DNA of 26,754 bases from JAPOQD01 sp964620555 (GCA_964620555.1 CAZUGZ010000032.1:1-26754); one strand, 5' to 3'. Positions 7,781-16,618 are shown, numbered from the stretch's first letter. The notes: a model not told the origin generated them from the sequence alone. Numbers and translations: made by a program.

Positions 7781-9142
7781 ATGGAATTCGCCATTCCGGA
7801 CTATGTCAGAGCCAAGGACAACCGCAACCTTTCCCATTTGCCCGGTACCCACGGCTGGCCCCTGTTCGGGGAAATATTCCGCCTTCTCAAACAACCGTAC
7901 CAGGTGCAGGATGAGCATTACCGGCGCTACGGCCCGGTCAGCAGGGCCAGTTTCACCACCCAGAGACTGGTGCTCTGCCTGGGGCCGGAGTTCATCCAGC
8001 AACTGATGCTGGACCGGGAGGAGAGTTTTTCCACCCGCATGGGCTACGAGGCCTCACTGGGTGATTTCTTTCACGGTGGCCTGTTGATGCGCGACTTTGC
8101 CGAGCACAAGTTTCATCGGCGCATCATGCAAACTGCTTTCAAGACCGAAGCGATGTCCGGCTACGTCGAGCAGATGCACCCCATCATCGATGCCCAACTC
8201 GAAAGTTGGGCTGGCTACCGGGACTTTCTCTTCTACCCCAACATCAAGCTGTTGCTGTTGGATATCGGGGCCAGGGTTTTTCTGGGAATGGACCTGGAAG
8301 GCCCTGCCACCCGCAAGCTGAATCAGGATTTCCTCCATATGAACCAGGGGATGTTGGCCCTGGTCCGCAAGGATTGGCCCGGCCTGCTCTATCGCAAGGG
8401 GATGAACGGCCGTCGCAATCTGGAACGATTCTTTATCGGCCTGGTCCCCGAACGCCACGGCCGGAAGGGTTCCGACATGGCCACCATGCTGGCCAATGAG
8501 CTCACCGAGGATGGGGAATATTTTTCCCCCAGGGTGGTTGGTGAGCACCTGGTTTTTCTGCTGCTGGCGGCCCACGATACCACCACCAGCGCACTCACCA
8601 TGGGAGCCCACATCCTGGCTCAGGAGCAGCAGTGGCAGGACCGCCTGCGGGAGGAAGTACGCGGTTTGCACCGATCCCACCTGGCATACGAGGATCTCGG
8701 TGCTGCCGTGCCCGACCTCGAGAACAGCTTCAGGGAAGTCCTGCGCCTGCACCCCCCCGTGCCCATGTTTATGCGCCGTACCATCAAGGAAGTCGACGTC
8801 GGTGGTTACCCGCTGCCGGCACACACCCTGGTGGAGGTCTCACCCATGTATACCCATCGCATGGAGAAGTGGTGGAATGAACCGCACCGCTATGATCCGG
8901 ACCGCTTCGCCCGCGACGAACACAAGCAGCACAGCTTCCTGTGGTCGCCCTTCGGCGGCGGCGCCCACAAATGTATCGGCCTGCATTTTGCCGACATGCT
9001 CTACAAGTGTGTACTGTCCAGAATGTTGCTGAAATATCGTTTCCGCTACCGCCGGCCCGAACAGGTCAATGGCCGGATTCTGCACTTTCCCTTTGCCAAA
9101 CCCCGGGATAACCTGCCGCTGCTGCTGGAGCCGTTGAGCTAA
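7781..9142 (+). CDS. Cytochrome P450 monooxygenase
   Basis: A 453-residue soluble haem-thiolate monooxygenase. Motifs in order are a proline-rich N-terminal LPGTHGWPLFGEIF (20-33), the I-helix oxygen-activating AAHDTT (263-268), the K-helix ExxR (E319-R322), the YDPDRF meander (371-376) and the haem loop FGGGAHKC with axial Cys398. There is no membrane anchor. Overall it looks closer to the CYP51/CYP26/CYP120-like P450s than to the usual bacterial class I forms, which would suit a sterol, terpenoid or lipid substrate; this is an impression, not an alignment. No ferredoxin or reductase gene is adjacent. The start is set by GAGGTG five bases upstream. The gene has its own promoter/operator (7641-7687). 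Confidence 0.93.
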   Translation: MEFAIPDYVRAKDNRNLSHLPGTHGWPLFGEIFRLLKQPYQVQDEHYRRYGPVSRASFTTQRLVLCLGPEFIQQLMLDREESFSTRMGYEASLGDFFHGGLLMRDFAEHKFHRRIMQTAFKTEAMSGYVEQMHPIIDAQLESWAGYRDFLFYPNIKLLLLDIGARVFLGMDLEGPATRKLNQDFLHMNQGMLALVRKDWPGLLYRKGMNGRRNLERFFIGLVPERHGRKGSDMATMLANELTEDGEYFSPRVVGEHLVFLLLAAHDTTTSALTMGAHILAQEQQWQDRLREEVRGLHRSHLAYEDLGAAVPDLENSFREVLRLHPPVPMFMRRTIKEVDVGGYPLPAHTLVEVSPMYTHRMEKWWNEPHRYDPDRFARDEHKQHSFLWSPFGGGAHKCIGLHFADMLYKCVLSRMLLKYRFRYRRPEQVNGRILHFPFAKPRDNLPLLLEPLS

Positions 9143-9208
9143 CCACCAAGGTGTTTATCGCACAGGTTTCTTGCTAAGCTTTGGCTTTCCCTCTGCCAGG
9201 AGCGACTC

Positions 9209-9568
9209 ATGGAGTCAGTCGTTGAATGGTTGCCGCGCATCGGCGCCATCCTCACCTTGCTGATTGGCCTGATCGGCTTTTTCAAACCCCGGCTGTTAAG
9301 CGAGTATGTCGGCCTTCAATTTACCCGGCCCGAGGCCTGGTCGGAAATTCGTGTCCTGGCCGGCGGTTTGAACATTGGCGTGTCCGTGGGTGCCCTGTGG
9401 TTTGACGACCCGGTGATCTACACGACGCTGGGCCTGGCCTGGCTGTGTGCCGTGGCCGCCCGCTTTTATTCCGTGCTCCGCGACGGCATGACTTTCACGG
9501 GCTCGATTCCCTATCTCGCATTCGATGGCGTGCTGGCCTTTCTCTTTCTGAGTGGATGCCTGTACTGA
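9209..9568 (+). CDS. Small four-helix membrane protein, DUF4345-like
   Basis: A 119-residue hydrophobic protein with about four membrane segments (approximately 8-25, 48-66, 70-88 and 98-117). The pattern RVLAGGLNIGVSVGALW followed by a short hydrophilic FYSVLRDGMTF loop resembles DUF4345-type integral membrane proteins of unknown function. A good ribosome-binding site (CCAGGAGCGACTC) precedes the ATG. It lies 66 bp after the P450 on the same strand and may be co-transcribed with it. The next gene, hemX, begins 52 bp downstream. No function can be assigned. Confidence 0.75.
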   Translation: MESVVEWLPRIGAILTLLIGLIGFFKPRLLSEYVGLQFTRPEAWSEIRVLAGGLNIGVSVGALWFDDPVIYTTLGLAWLCAVAARFYSVLRDGMTFTGSIPYLAFDGVLAFLFLSGCLY

Positions 9569-9620
9569 CGGGTTTTCGGGCAGGGGCGGGCTGACGGGTA
9601 AGACGGTGGCTTCAGAGAAA

Positions 9621-10712
9621 ATGGAAAGCAGCGGTGGGGCCGAGCAGCCGGCCGCCGCCCTTCCTGCGGCCAAAAGGCGCTCGGGCGGGCAGCGGCCGGG
9701 GGGCCGTTGGGTTGCATTCCTGGCGTTGTTGGTGGCGTTGACCTCGCTGGGGCTGGGCGGCTGGCAATACTACCTGTCGCTGCAGGTGCAGTCGGAGAAG
9801 AATGCGCTGCGCGCGCAGATCGACGGCGCCATGGCGCAACTGCAGAGTACGCAGGCTGCCTCGCTGCAGGAGTTGCGTGACCGCCAGCAGGAGCTGGTCG
9901 AGCAACTGGCACAAACCGGGCAGGAGACCCGGGCACGCGATGAGCAGTTGCAGACCCGGCTGCAGGCGCTGCGCCGGCAACTCGTGGAACTGGGCGCTGC
10001 CGATCGCAGCAAGTGGATGCTGGCGGAGGTGGAATACCTGCTGCGGCTCGCCGACCAGCGCCTGTTGATGGCGGCTGACCTGCACTCGGCCATTGCCTTG
10101 GTGAGCAGTGCCGACGATGTCCTGCGGCAGCTCGATCAACCTCGACTGCACCCGGTACGGTTGGCCATCGCCGAGGATCTGGCCGCGTTGCGAGGCCTGG
10201 CGCCGGTTGACATCGAAGGCATTTGGCTGCGTCTTCAGGCCTTGGCCGGCCAGGTGGATAACCTGGCCCTGTTCGAGCTGCCGGCAGCGGCCGCGGAGAC
10301 TCCGCAGGCGGATGCCGATGGCGGGCAACAGCCACTGACCGAGGGGCTGAGAGCGGCCCTGAGCAAGTTGTCCGGTTACGTGGTGGTGCGGCGCCGAGAG
10401 GCACCCTATGCGGCACTCATGGATCCGCAGTGGGAAAACCTGGTGCGCCACAACCTGCGCCTGTTGCTGGAGCAGAGCCGGGCCGCGTTGCTGGCGCGCG
10501 AGCAGTCGCTGTATCGGCAGAGCATCGCCAGTGCGCGCCATTGGCTGGCGGAATTTTTCAGTCTGAATGAAACGGGTGTGGCTGCCCTGGACGCTGAACT
10601 GGCGACGCTCGAAGCGCTTCCGATCAAACCGGATTTTCCCGATATCTCCCGATCCCTGGCTGCCCTGAGAACAGCCGTAGACGCCACCGGGCAGGTTGAA
10701 CCACGGCCATGA
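9621..10712 (+). CDS. hemX: HemX family membrane protein
   Basis: A 363-residue inner-membrane protein: a short basic, Ala/Gly-rich N-terminus, one transmembrane helix (about 30-52), a coiled coil (about 55-120, Gln/Glu/Leu-rich), then a helical periplasmic domain with WMLAEVEYLLRLADQRL and ARHWLAEFF, which are family signatures. Often mis-named uroporphyrinogen-III methyltransferase, it lacks that catalytic domain; its role in haem synthesis is unclear. It overlaps hemY by ATGA. In most gammaproteobacteria hemC and hemD lie directly upstream; here a catabolic block does. The start is uncertain: ATG 9621 is used, with GTG 9606 in frame; neither has a strong ribosome-binding site. Confidence 0.88.
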   Translation: MESSGGAEQPAAALPAAKRRSGGQRPGGRWVAFLALLVALTSLGLGGWQYYLSLQVQSEKNALRAQIDGAMAQLQSTQAASLQELRDRQQELVEQLAQTGQETRARDEQLQTRLQALRRQLVELGAADRSKWMLAEVEYLLRLADQRLLMAADLHSAIALVSSADDVLRQLDQPRLHPVRLAIAEDLAALRGLAPVDIEGIWLRLQALAGQVDNLALFELPAAAAETPQADADGGQQPLTEGLRAALSKLSGYVVVRRREAPYAALMDPQWENLVRHNLRLLLEQSRAALLAREQSLYRQSIASARHWLAEFFSLNETGVAALDAELATLEALPIKPDFPDISRSLAALRTAVDATGQVEPRP

Positions 10713-11935
10713 GGCGGCGCCTGGTAGCCCTGGTGCTGGTCCTGCTGGTGGCGGTGGTCGCCATGATCATGATCGAGGCCGACCCAGGATACGTGCTGAT
10801 TTCCTATGGTCTGACGACCGTGGAGAGCAGCCTGTGGGTGGCGCTGCTGTTGCTGGTTGCGGCGATCCTGCTGACCTACTACCTGCTGCGCCTGCTGCGC
10901 GGGCTGATACGCAGTGGCGGTTCGCTGTCCCGCTGGTGGCGCGACCGGCGCGAAGAGCAGGCGCGCAAGCTCAGTTTGCAGGGGGTGCTGAACTATTTGC
11001 GGGGCGACTGGAAGCAGTCGCGTCGGGACCTGTTGCAGGCGGTGGACAGCAGTCCGCGGCCGGCGGTCAATTACCTGCTGGCAGCCCAGGCCAGCAATCG
11101 ACTCGGTGATCCACAGCGCGCGGAGCAATGCTATCTGGACCTGGAAACCCACGCTGCAGAGCCGTTGGCATTGGCGTTGAGCCGGGCCGCGGAATGCCTG
11201 GGCGGCGGCGACTACCCGCGGGCCGTCGCAGAATTGGAGAGAGTAGCCGAATTGGCTGCCGGCAATGTCCTGTGGCTGACCCTGGTCAAGGACGCCTACT
11301 TCGGTGCCGGGCGCTGGGCGGCGTTGGCGGCCCTGCTGCCACAGTTGAAAAAAAACTCGATATTGGCGGCTGATGCCCAGCGTGAACTGGCGTTGCGGGT
11401 GCGCCGGGAACTGTTGCGGGAGGCGGGTCACAACGGTCTGGCGGCCCTGGAATCCGCCTGGTCGACCTGCCCCGAAGAGTTGCGCCGGGACAGCGCAATC
11501 CTGGCCTGCTACGCGGCCCAGTTGTTGGCCAACCAGGCTCACGAAGCGGCGGAAAAACTATTGCAAAAAGCCCTCAACCGGGAATGGCAGCCGCAGTTGC
11601 TGCGCCTGTTCGGACTTGCGCAGGGGCGGGACCCCCGGCGCCAACTGGAGGTGGCCGAGGGCTGGTTGCAGCAACATCCCGACGATGCGCAATTCCTGCT
11701 CTGCCTGGGCCGCCTGGCTCTGCGCAATGAGTTGTGGGGCAAGGCGCGAAGTTATTTTGAATCGAGCCAACGGCTCCAGCCCAGTGCCGAGACCTGTGCA
11801 GAACTCGCTCGCCTGTTGTTCCACCTGGGAGAGCGGGAAGACAGTGCTCGCTGCTACCGCGAGGGTCTGTTGTCGGTGGTGACGGATTTACCGGCATTGC
11901 CCATGCCCGGGCAAAAACCGGGCGCAGACTCCTAA
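10709..11935 (+). CDS. hemY: HemY-like TPR membrane protein
   Basis: A 408-residue protein with two N-terminal transmembrane helices (about 5-24 and 41-63) in the HemY_N arrangement, including DPGYVLISYGLTTVESSLW between them. A long alpha-helical TPR-like region follows (about 90-390, such as AEQCYLDLE, AAEKLLQKAL and ARSYFESSQ). It is the usual partner of HemX in gammaproteobacteria; the family is linked to haem biosynthesis but not to the protoporphyrinogen oxidase of the same name in Gram-positives. Start and stop are both shared with neighbours: ATGA overlap with hemX, and a four-base tail-to-tail overlap with ubiD on the opposite strand. Confidence 0.9.
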   Translation: MRRRLVALVLVLLVAVVAMIMIEADPGYVLISYGLTTVESSLWVALLLLVAAILLTYYLLRLLRGLIRSGGSLSRWWRDRREEQARKLSLQGVLNYLRGDWKQSRRDLLQAVDSSPRPAVNYLLAAQASNRLGDPQRAEQCYLDLETHAAEPLALALSRAAECLGGGDYPRAVAELERVAELAAGNVLWLTLVKDAYFGAGRWAALAALLPQLKKNSILAADAQRELALRVRRELLREAGHNGLAALESAWSTCPEELRRDSAILACYAAQLLANQAHEAAEKLLQKALNREWQPQLLRLFGLAQGRDPRRQLEVAEGWLQQHPDDAQFLLCLGRLALRNELWGKARSYFESSQRLQPSAETCAELARLLFHLGEREDSARCYREGLLSVVTDLPALPMPGQKPGADS

Positions 11936-13419
11936 CCCGGCGCGAGACCCAACTCATCCCATAGTTCATCGACGCGGGCCTTGACCTCGGGGCTCATGGT
12001 GATCGGTCTGCCCCAGTTGCGTCCGGTCTCGCCGGGCCATTTGTTGGTGGCATCGACGCCCACCTTGGAACCGAGCCCGGACTCCGGGCTGGCAAAATCC
12101 AGGTAGTCGATCGGGGAATTGTCGATGAACACCGAGTCCCGCCGCGGGTCCACGCGGGTACTCATGGCCCAGATCACATCCTGCCAATCCCGGGCATCGA
12201 CGTCGGCATCGGTGACGATGACAAACTTGGTATACATGAACTGCCGCAAAAAAGACCACACGCCGAGCATGACTCGCCTGGCGTGACCCGGGTACTCCTT
12301 GCGCATGGTCACCACTGCCAGCCGATAGGAGCAGGCCTCCGGCGGCAGGTAGAAGTCGACGATTTCCGGATACTGTTTTTGCAGTATGGGAATGAAAACT
12401 TCGTTCAGGGCGACCCCCAGTACCGAGGGCTCGTCTGGTGGGCGCCCGGTGTAGGTACTGTGATAGATCGGGTCGTGGCGATGGGTCACGGTGGTGACCG
12501 TAAACACCGGAAAACGCTCGACCTCGTTGTAGTAACCCGTGTGGTCTCCGAAGGGCCCCTCATCGGCCATTTCACCCGCCTGCAGATAGCCTTCCAGGAT
12601 GTATTCCGCCGCGGCCGGAACCTGCAGATCGTGGTTCCGGCAGGCCGGGCTGTGGCAGCGCACCAGCTCGGTCCTGCTGCCTCGCAGCAGCCCGGCAAAG
12701 GCATATTCCGAGAGGCTGTCCGGTACCGGGGTGACCGCTCCCAGCGTGGTGGCCGGGTCTGCACCGAGAGCCACCGCTACGGGAAAGGACTCCCCCGGGT
12801 GTTGCCGTTGCCAGTCTCGGAAATCCTGGGCGCCGCCGCGATGGGCCAGCCAGCGCATGATCAGTTTGTTCCTGCCGAGCAACTGCATGCGGTAGATACC
12901 CAGGTTCTGACGCTCCTTGTCGGGGCCGCGAGTGATTACCAGCGGCCAGGTCAGCAGTGGCCCGGCATCATCCGGCCAGCAGGTCTGGATCGGCAGTTGC
13001 AGGAGGTCTACCTGATCGCCCTGCTGAACCTGCTGCTGGCAAACGCCCCTGCCCAGTACCCTGGGTGCCATGTGCAGTGCCCGTTTCAGCAACGGCATCT
13101 TGTCCCAGGTGTCCCGCAGCCCGCTGGGTGGGTCCGGCTGCCGCAGGTAGGCGAGGATTTCACCCACTTCGCGCAGTCCCTGCAGGTTTTCCCGGCCCAT
13201 GCCCAGGGCCACGCGATGTTCGGTGCCAAACAGGTTGGCCAGCACCGGTGTACGGTATCCCCTGGGGTTTTGAAACAGCAGGGCAGGTCCCTTGCGGCGC
13301 AGGGTGCGGTCGCAGATTTCCGTCATTTCCAGGTTGGGATCGACCTCGGCGTCGATACGTTTCAGTTCGCCCCGCGATTCGAGAAAATCGATGAACTGCC
13401 GCAGGTCGGTGTAACTCAC
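11932..13419 (-). CDS. ubiD: UbiD family 3-octaprenyl-4-hydroxybenzoate decarboxylase
   Basis: A 495-residue prenylated-FMN-dependent decarboxylase for ubiquinone synthesis, almost the same length as the E. coli enzyme. It starts MSYTDLRQFIDFLESRGELKRI. Family segments include NLGIYRMQLLGRNKLIMRW (metal/prFMN binding), DEGPFGDHTGYYNEVE, which carries the catalytic acids, and MSTRVDPRRDSVFID near the end. The GTG start overlaps the rho stop codon as GTGA, so translation is probably coupled to rho. It needs the UbiX prenyltransferase, which is not in the window. Rho and ubiD side by side is a known gammaproteobacterial arrangement, as in Pseudomonas. Confidence 0.95.
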   Translation of the reverse strand: MSYTDLRQFIDFLESRGELKRIDAEVDPNLEMTEICDRTLRRKGPALLFQNPRGYRTPVLANLFGTEHRVALGMGRENLQGLREVGEILAYLRQPDPPSGLRDTWDKMPLLKRALHMAPRVLGRGVCQQQVQQGDQVDLLQLPIQTCWPDDAGPLLTWPLVITRGPDKERQNLGIYRMQLLGRNKLIMRWLAHRGGAQDFRDWQRQHPGESFPVAVALGADPATTLGAVTPVPDSLSEYAFAGLLRGSRTELVRCHSPACRNHDLQVPAAAEYILEGYLQAGEMADEGPFGDHTGYYNEVERFPVFTVTTVTHRHDPIYHSTYTGRPPDEPSVLGVALNEVFIPILQKQYPEIVDFYLPPEACSYRLAVVTMRKEYPGHARRVMLGVWSFLRQFMYTKFVIVTDADVDARDWQDVIWAMSTRVDPRRDSVFIDNSPIDYLDFASPESGLGSKVGVDATNKWPGETGRNWGRPITMSPEVKARVDELWDELGLAPG

Positions 13420-14684
13420 TTGCGTTTCATGGAGAGGAAAAATTCCTCGTTGGTCTTGGTGTCCTTGAGTCTGTCCAGCAGGAATTCAATGGCCGGCAGG
13501 TCCTCCATGCTGTGCAGCAGCTTGCGCAGGATCCACATTCGCTGCAGTTCTTCCTCTCCGGTCAGCAGTTCTTCACGACGGGTTCCGGAGCGGCGGATGT
13601 TGATGGAGGGGTAGACCCGCTTTTCCGAAATCTTGCGGTCCAGATGCAGCTCCAGATTGCCGGTGCCCTTGAATTCTTCGTAGATCACCTCGTCCATTTT
13701 CGAGCCGGTATCGATCAGGGCGGTGGCGATAATGGACAGGCTGCCGCCCTCCTCGATATTGCGGGCAGCACCGAAGAAGCGTTTTGGCCGTTCCAGGGCA
13801 TGGGCGTCCACGCCACCGGTCAGCACTTTACCGGAACTCGGTATCACCGTGTTGTAGGCGCGGGCAAGGCGGGTAATCGAATCCAGCAGGATAATCACGT
13901 CACGCTTGTTTTCCACCAGCCGCTTGGCCTTTTCAATTACCATGTCGGCGACCTGAACGTGACGGGCGGGCGGCTCGTCGAAGGTGGAGGCGACCACCTC
14001 GGCCCCCCGCGCCCCCACCGACCGTTGCATGTCGGTCACTTCTTCCGGACGCTCATCGATCAACAGCACGATCACGTAGCACTCGGGGCTGTTGCTGATG
14101 ATGGCCTGGGCGATGTTCTGCATCATGATGGTCTTGCCCGCCTTGGGAGGCGCCACCAGCAGGCCGCGCTGTCCCTTGCCGATGGGCGCCACCAGGTCGA
14201 TGACGCGCCCGGTCAGATCCTCGGTACTGCCGTTGCCCTGCTCCAGCTGCAGGCGCTCGTCGGGGAACAGCGGGGTCAGGTTTTCAAACAGAATCTTGTG
14301 CCGGGAATTCTCGGGCCTGGTGTAATTGACCTCGTCCACCTTGAGCAGCGCAAAATAGCGTTCGCTGTCCTTGGGTGGTCGTATCTTGCCGGTAACAGTG
14401 TCCCCGGTACGCAGGGTAAAACGCCGAATCTGGCTGGGCGATACGTAGATATCATCGGGGCCCGCCAGGTAGGAACCCTCCTTGGAGCGCAGGAATCCGA
14501 AGCCGTCCTGCAGAATCTCCAGCACGCCGTCACCATAGATGTCCTCACCGCTCTTGGCATGTTTCTTGAGGATGTTGAAGATGATGTCCTGCTTGCGGGA
14601 ACGGCCCACATTGTCGATGCCATTGTCCTTGGCGATGTCGATGAGGTCCTGGGTGGATTTGGTTTTCAGGTCAGTTAGATTCAT
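13416..14684 (-). CDS. rho: Transcription termination factor Rho
   Basis: A 422-residue hexameric RNA-dependent ATPase/helicase. The N-terminal Rho helical domain begins MNLTDLKTKSTQDLIDIAKDN. The cold-shock-like RNA-binding domain spans about 51-125 (GFGFLRS at 61-67). The ATPase core has Walker A APPKAGKT (178-185), Walker B VIILLDS with D268, and the Q-loop GARGAEVVAST. There is no long insertion of the kind found in actinobacterial Rho. The 281-bp leader separating it from trxA is long and suits Rho autoregulation; a possible leader peptide ends on its start codon. It overlaps ubiD by four bases. Confidence 0.98.
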   Translation of the reverse strand: MNLTDLKTKSTQDLIDIAKDNGIDNVGRSRKQDIIFNILKKHAKSGEDIYGDGVLEILQDGFGFLRSKEGSYLAGPDDIYVSPSQIRRFTLRTGDTVTGKIRPPKDSERYFALLKVDEVNYTRPENSRHKILFENLTPLFPDERLQLEQGNGSTEDLTGRVIDLVAPIGKGQRGLLVAPPKAGKTIMMQNIAQAIISNSPECYVIVLLIDERPEEVTDMQRSVGARGAEVVASTFDEPPARHVQVADMVIEKAKRLVENKRDVIILLDSITRLARAYNTVIPSSGKVLTGGVDAHALERPKRFFGAARNIEEGGSLSIIATALIDTGSKMDEVIYEEFKGTGNLELHLDRKISEKRVYPSINIRRSGTRREELLTGEEELQRMWILRKLLHSMEDLPAIEFLLDRLKDTKTNEEFFLSMKRK

Positions 14685-14755
14685 GATTGATCTTCAGGAT
14701 TTCCGGAATGGTAGGTACAAACGCTCTGGAATCGAGCGTACAGGTATGGCGCCAT
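14681..14755 (-). CDS. Possible 24-codon leader peptide upstream of rho
   Basis: Within the long rho leader, an ATG opens a 24-codon frame that begins MAPYLYARFQ and ends NPEDQS. Its TGA overlaps the rho ATG as ATGA. E. coli also has a short rhoL leader frame before rho, although the two peptides do not resemble each other. The ribosome-binding site is weak (only CAAG close to the ATG), and rho itself has a weak one (CTGAAGATC), which would fit translational coupling. A chance frame remains quite possible. Confidence 0.3.
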   Translation of the reverse strand: MAPYLYARFQSVCTYHSGNPEDQS

Positions 14756-14965
14756 CTTGCAATGAGGCCGGAGAGCCGCTGTATTGCGAAAGAGTTTGTG
14801 GGTCCTTTGGCTGCCACGGGATCAGCAGCAGGATGGACAATCTAGCATAGCATAATTGGGGCGTCTATAGAGGGATATTGTACCGCCGAGTTTTTTTTTG
14901 GAGGCCTGAACGCGGTACGGCGACCCGAATTACGGGCCGACGTTCCCGGGACTACTCAATTGCAT

Positions 14966-15292
14966 TTACACCGCCTCGTCGACGAACTCCAGCAGTTGCG
15001 ATTTCGATAGCGCTCCCACTTTGACGGCATGGGCATCGCCACCCTTGAACAGGATCAGGGTGGGGATACCACGAATTCCAAACTTTGGCGGGATGCCGGG
15101 GTTGGCGTCCACATCCATCTTGCAGACTTTGAGGCGACCCGCGTATTCGTCCGCCACTTCGCTCAGGATCGGTGCAATCATTTTGCACGGGCCGCACCAC
15201 TCGGCCCAGAAATCGACCAGTACCGGTTGTTCCGAATTGAGCACGTCGACATCAAAACTGGCGTCGGTGACATGCTGGATGTATTCACTCAT
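14966..15292 (-). CDS. trxA: Thioredoxin 1
   Basis: A 108-residue cytoplasmic disulfide reductant. The active site WCGPC (C33, C36) lies in DFWAEWCGPCKMIAPIL, the cis-proline segment is GIRGIPTLILFKGG, and the length equals E. coli TrxA. I chose ATG 15292 because GGAG sits eight bases upstream and MSEYIQHVTD is the usual N-terminus; the frame extends 21 codons further up without family resemblance. It precedes rho on the same strand, as in many gammaproteobacteria. No intrinsic terminator is seen after it, so readthrough into rho is possible. It diverges from the GIY-YIG gene with only 35 bp between the starts. Confidence 0.97.
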   Translation of the reverse strand: MSEYIQHVTDASFDVDVLNSEQPVLVDFWAEWCGPCKMIAPILSEVADEYAGRLKVCKMDVDANPGIPPKFGIRGIPTLILFKGGDAHAVKVGALSKSQLLEFVDEAV

Positions 15293-15327
15293 ACTGAACT
15301 CCGTGGGGAAGGGGTAGGCGTCGGGCA

Positions 15328-15645
15328 ATGATACCACCGCACCGACTGGCGACAAAGGAAGCGTACCCGGAGGCAGCCGCAGTGGGAGAATGGCACGTCT
15401 ATGTACTGCGCTGCCGGGATGGTTCCCTCTATACCGGCGTGACCATGGACCTCACGCGGCGCCTCCGGGAACACAACGGTGAAATGAAGGGTGGTGCCCG
15501 TTATACTCGCAGCCGCCGGCCGGTGCAGCTGGTCTGGCAGGAGGTCTGTGCTTCCCGCGGCGCGGCTTTGCGGCGCGAGGCGGAAATCAGGGCGCTGTCC
15601 CGGCCGCAGAAACTGAAACTGTGCGGCGGGGACAGCGTGCAGTGA
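15328..15645 (+). CDS. GIY-YIG domain protein (YhbQ/UPF0213 type)
   Basis: A 105-residue single-domain protein. The GIY-YIG core is WHVYVLRCRDGSLYTGVT (22-39; Y25 and Y35), followed by LTRRLREHN and a helix with RREAEIRAL carrying the metal-binding Glu (E85). Stand-alone small GIY-YIG proteins are presumed nucleases, but few have a defined role. The ATG at 15328 leaves about 20 residues before the domain; a later start is possible. The gene diverges from trxA and is followed 43 bp later by the dioxygenase gene, with which it may share a transcript. Confidence 0.88.
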   Translation: MIPPHRLATKEAYPEAAAVGEWHVYVLRCRDGSLYTGVTMDLTRRLREHNGEMKGGARYTRSRRPVQLVWQEVCASRGAALRREAEIRALSRPQKLKLCGGDSVQ

Positions 15646-15688
15646 CACGGCAACGTTTTCCGATACCGACCGTTGGTGGAGACCAATC

Positions 15689-16597
15689 ATGAATGTACGC
15701 AGTCTGGGTTACGCCTGGATAGAATCCACGGACCTCCGCCAATGGCTGGACTTTGGCACCGAAGTGCTGGGGCTGATGGTGGCGCCGGGAATGCCACGCG
15801 ACGAGAACAGCCTCTACCTGAAGATGGACGAAAGACCGTTTCGCCTGGCCGTCGTCAAAGGTGAGAGCGACGGCCTGCAACTGTGTGGCTGGGAACTGCT
15901 GGACGAGACGGACTTCGAGAGTGCCAAGGCGGAACTGGACGCGGCGGGGGTATCCTGGGAGCAGGGCAGTGCGGAACAGATCCGCTCTCGCCGGGTACGC
16001 GACCTGATTCGTTTGCGGGACCCGGCCGGGAACCAACTGGAGTTGTATCACGGTGGCGACCTGGACTACGACAAATTCGTGTCACCGCAGGGCATCGCAG
16101 GCTTTGAAACCGGTTTCAACGGCGATATGGGCTTTGGCCATGCGGTCCTGCAGGCCCCCGATTTGTCCGCGACCCACTCGTTTTACCGGGATCTGCTGGG
16201 CTTTGGCGACTCCGACTACATGCACTTTCATTTCAGCGAAGACCCGGATGACCCCGGGCTCGGCCTGCACTTCATGCACGTGCAGAATCCCCGCCACCAC
16301 AGCCTGGGCCTGTACCAGGGCGAACACCCCGGCAATTGTGTGCACCTGATGCTGGAGGTGCTGGATGTGGATGAGGTGGGCTATTGCCTGGACCGGGTGT
16401 TGCAGAAACAGATTCCCGTCACCTCAACCCTGGGTCGTCATACCAACGACCGCATGCTCTCCTTCTACATGGCGACGCCGGGCCAGTTTCAGTTGGAGTT
16501 CGGTTGCGATGGACTGAAAATGGACTGGAGCGACTACACTCCCACCAGGACCTCCCGGCCCAGTATCTGGGGTCACCGGTTCGCCCCTGCCCAATGA
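15689..16597 (+). CDS. Type I extradiol dioxygenase, HsaC-like
   Basis: A 302-residue two-domain vicinal-oxygen-chelate enzyme that cleaves a catechol ring next to the hydroxyls using Fe(II) and O2. By comparison with BphC/HsaC the iron ligands are H151, H219 and E270; second-sphere H204, H251 and Y260 are also present (PRHHSLGL, LGRHTNDRMLSFYMATPG). The N-terminus (NVRSLGYAWIESTDLRQW) and the C-terminal SIWGHRF are close to HsaC, which cleaves the steroid A ring as 3,4-DHSA, more than to biphenyl enzymes; this is from memory of the family. A strong ribosome-binding site (GGTGGAG) fixes the start. It converges with the SDR gene. A steroid or other polycyclic catechol is the likely substrate. 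Confidence 0.9.
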   Translation: MNVRSLGYAWIESTDLRQWLDFGTEVLGLMVAPGMPRDENSLYLKMDERPFRLAVVKGESDGLQLCGWELLDETDFESAKAELDAAGVSWEQGSAEQIRSRRVRDLIRLRDPAGNQLELYHGGDLDYDKFVSPQGIAGFETGFNGDMGFGHAVLQAPDLSATHSFYRDLLGFGDSDYMHFHFSEDPDDPGLGLHFMHVQNPRHHSLGLYQGEHPGNCVHLMLEVLDVDEVGYCLDRVLQKQIPVTSTLGRHTNDRMLSFYMATPGQFQLEFGCDGLKMDWSDYTPTRTSRPSIWGHRFAPAQ

Positions 16598-16618
16598 GCC
16601 TGCCCCGCCGGTGCCGGG

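Noticed and set aside
12283..13614. A 443-codon plus-strand frame opposite ubiD and rho
   Set aside because: Antisense shadow of two well-recognised genes; low-complexity His/Gln/Arg/Gly content and no family resemblance.
14891..14899. A run of nine T on the plus strand that looks like a terminator tail
   Set aside because: No stem precedes it on the plus strand, no plus-strand gene ends there, and in the sense of trxA-rho it is a run of A.
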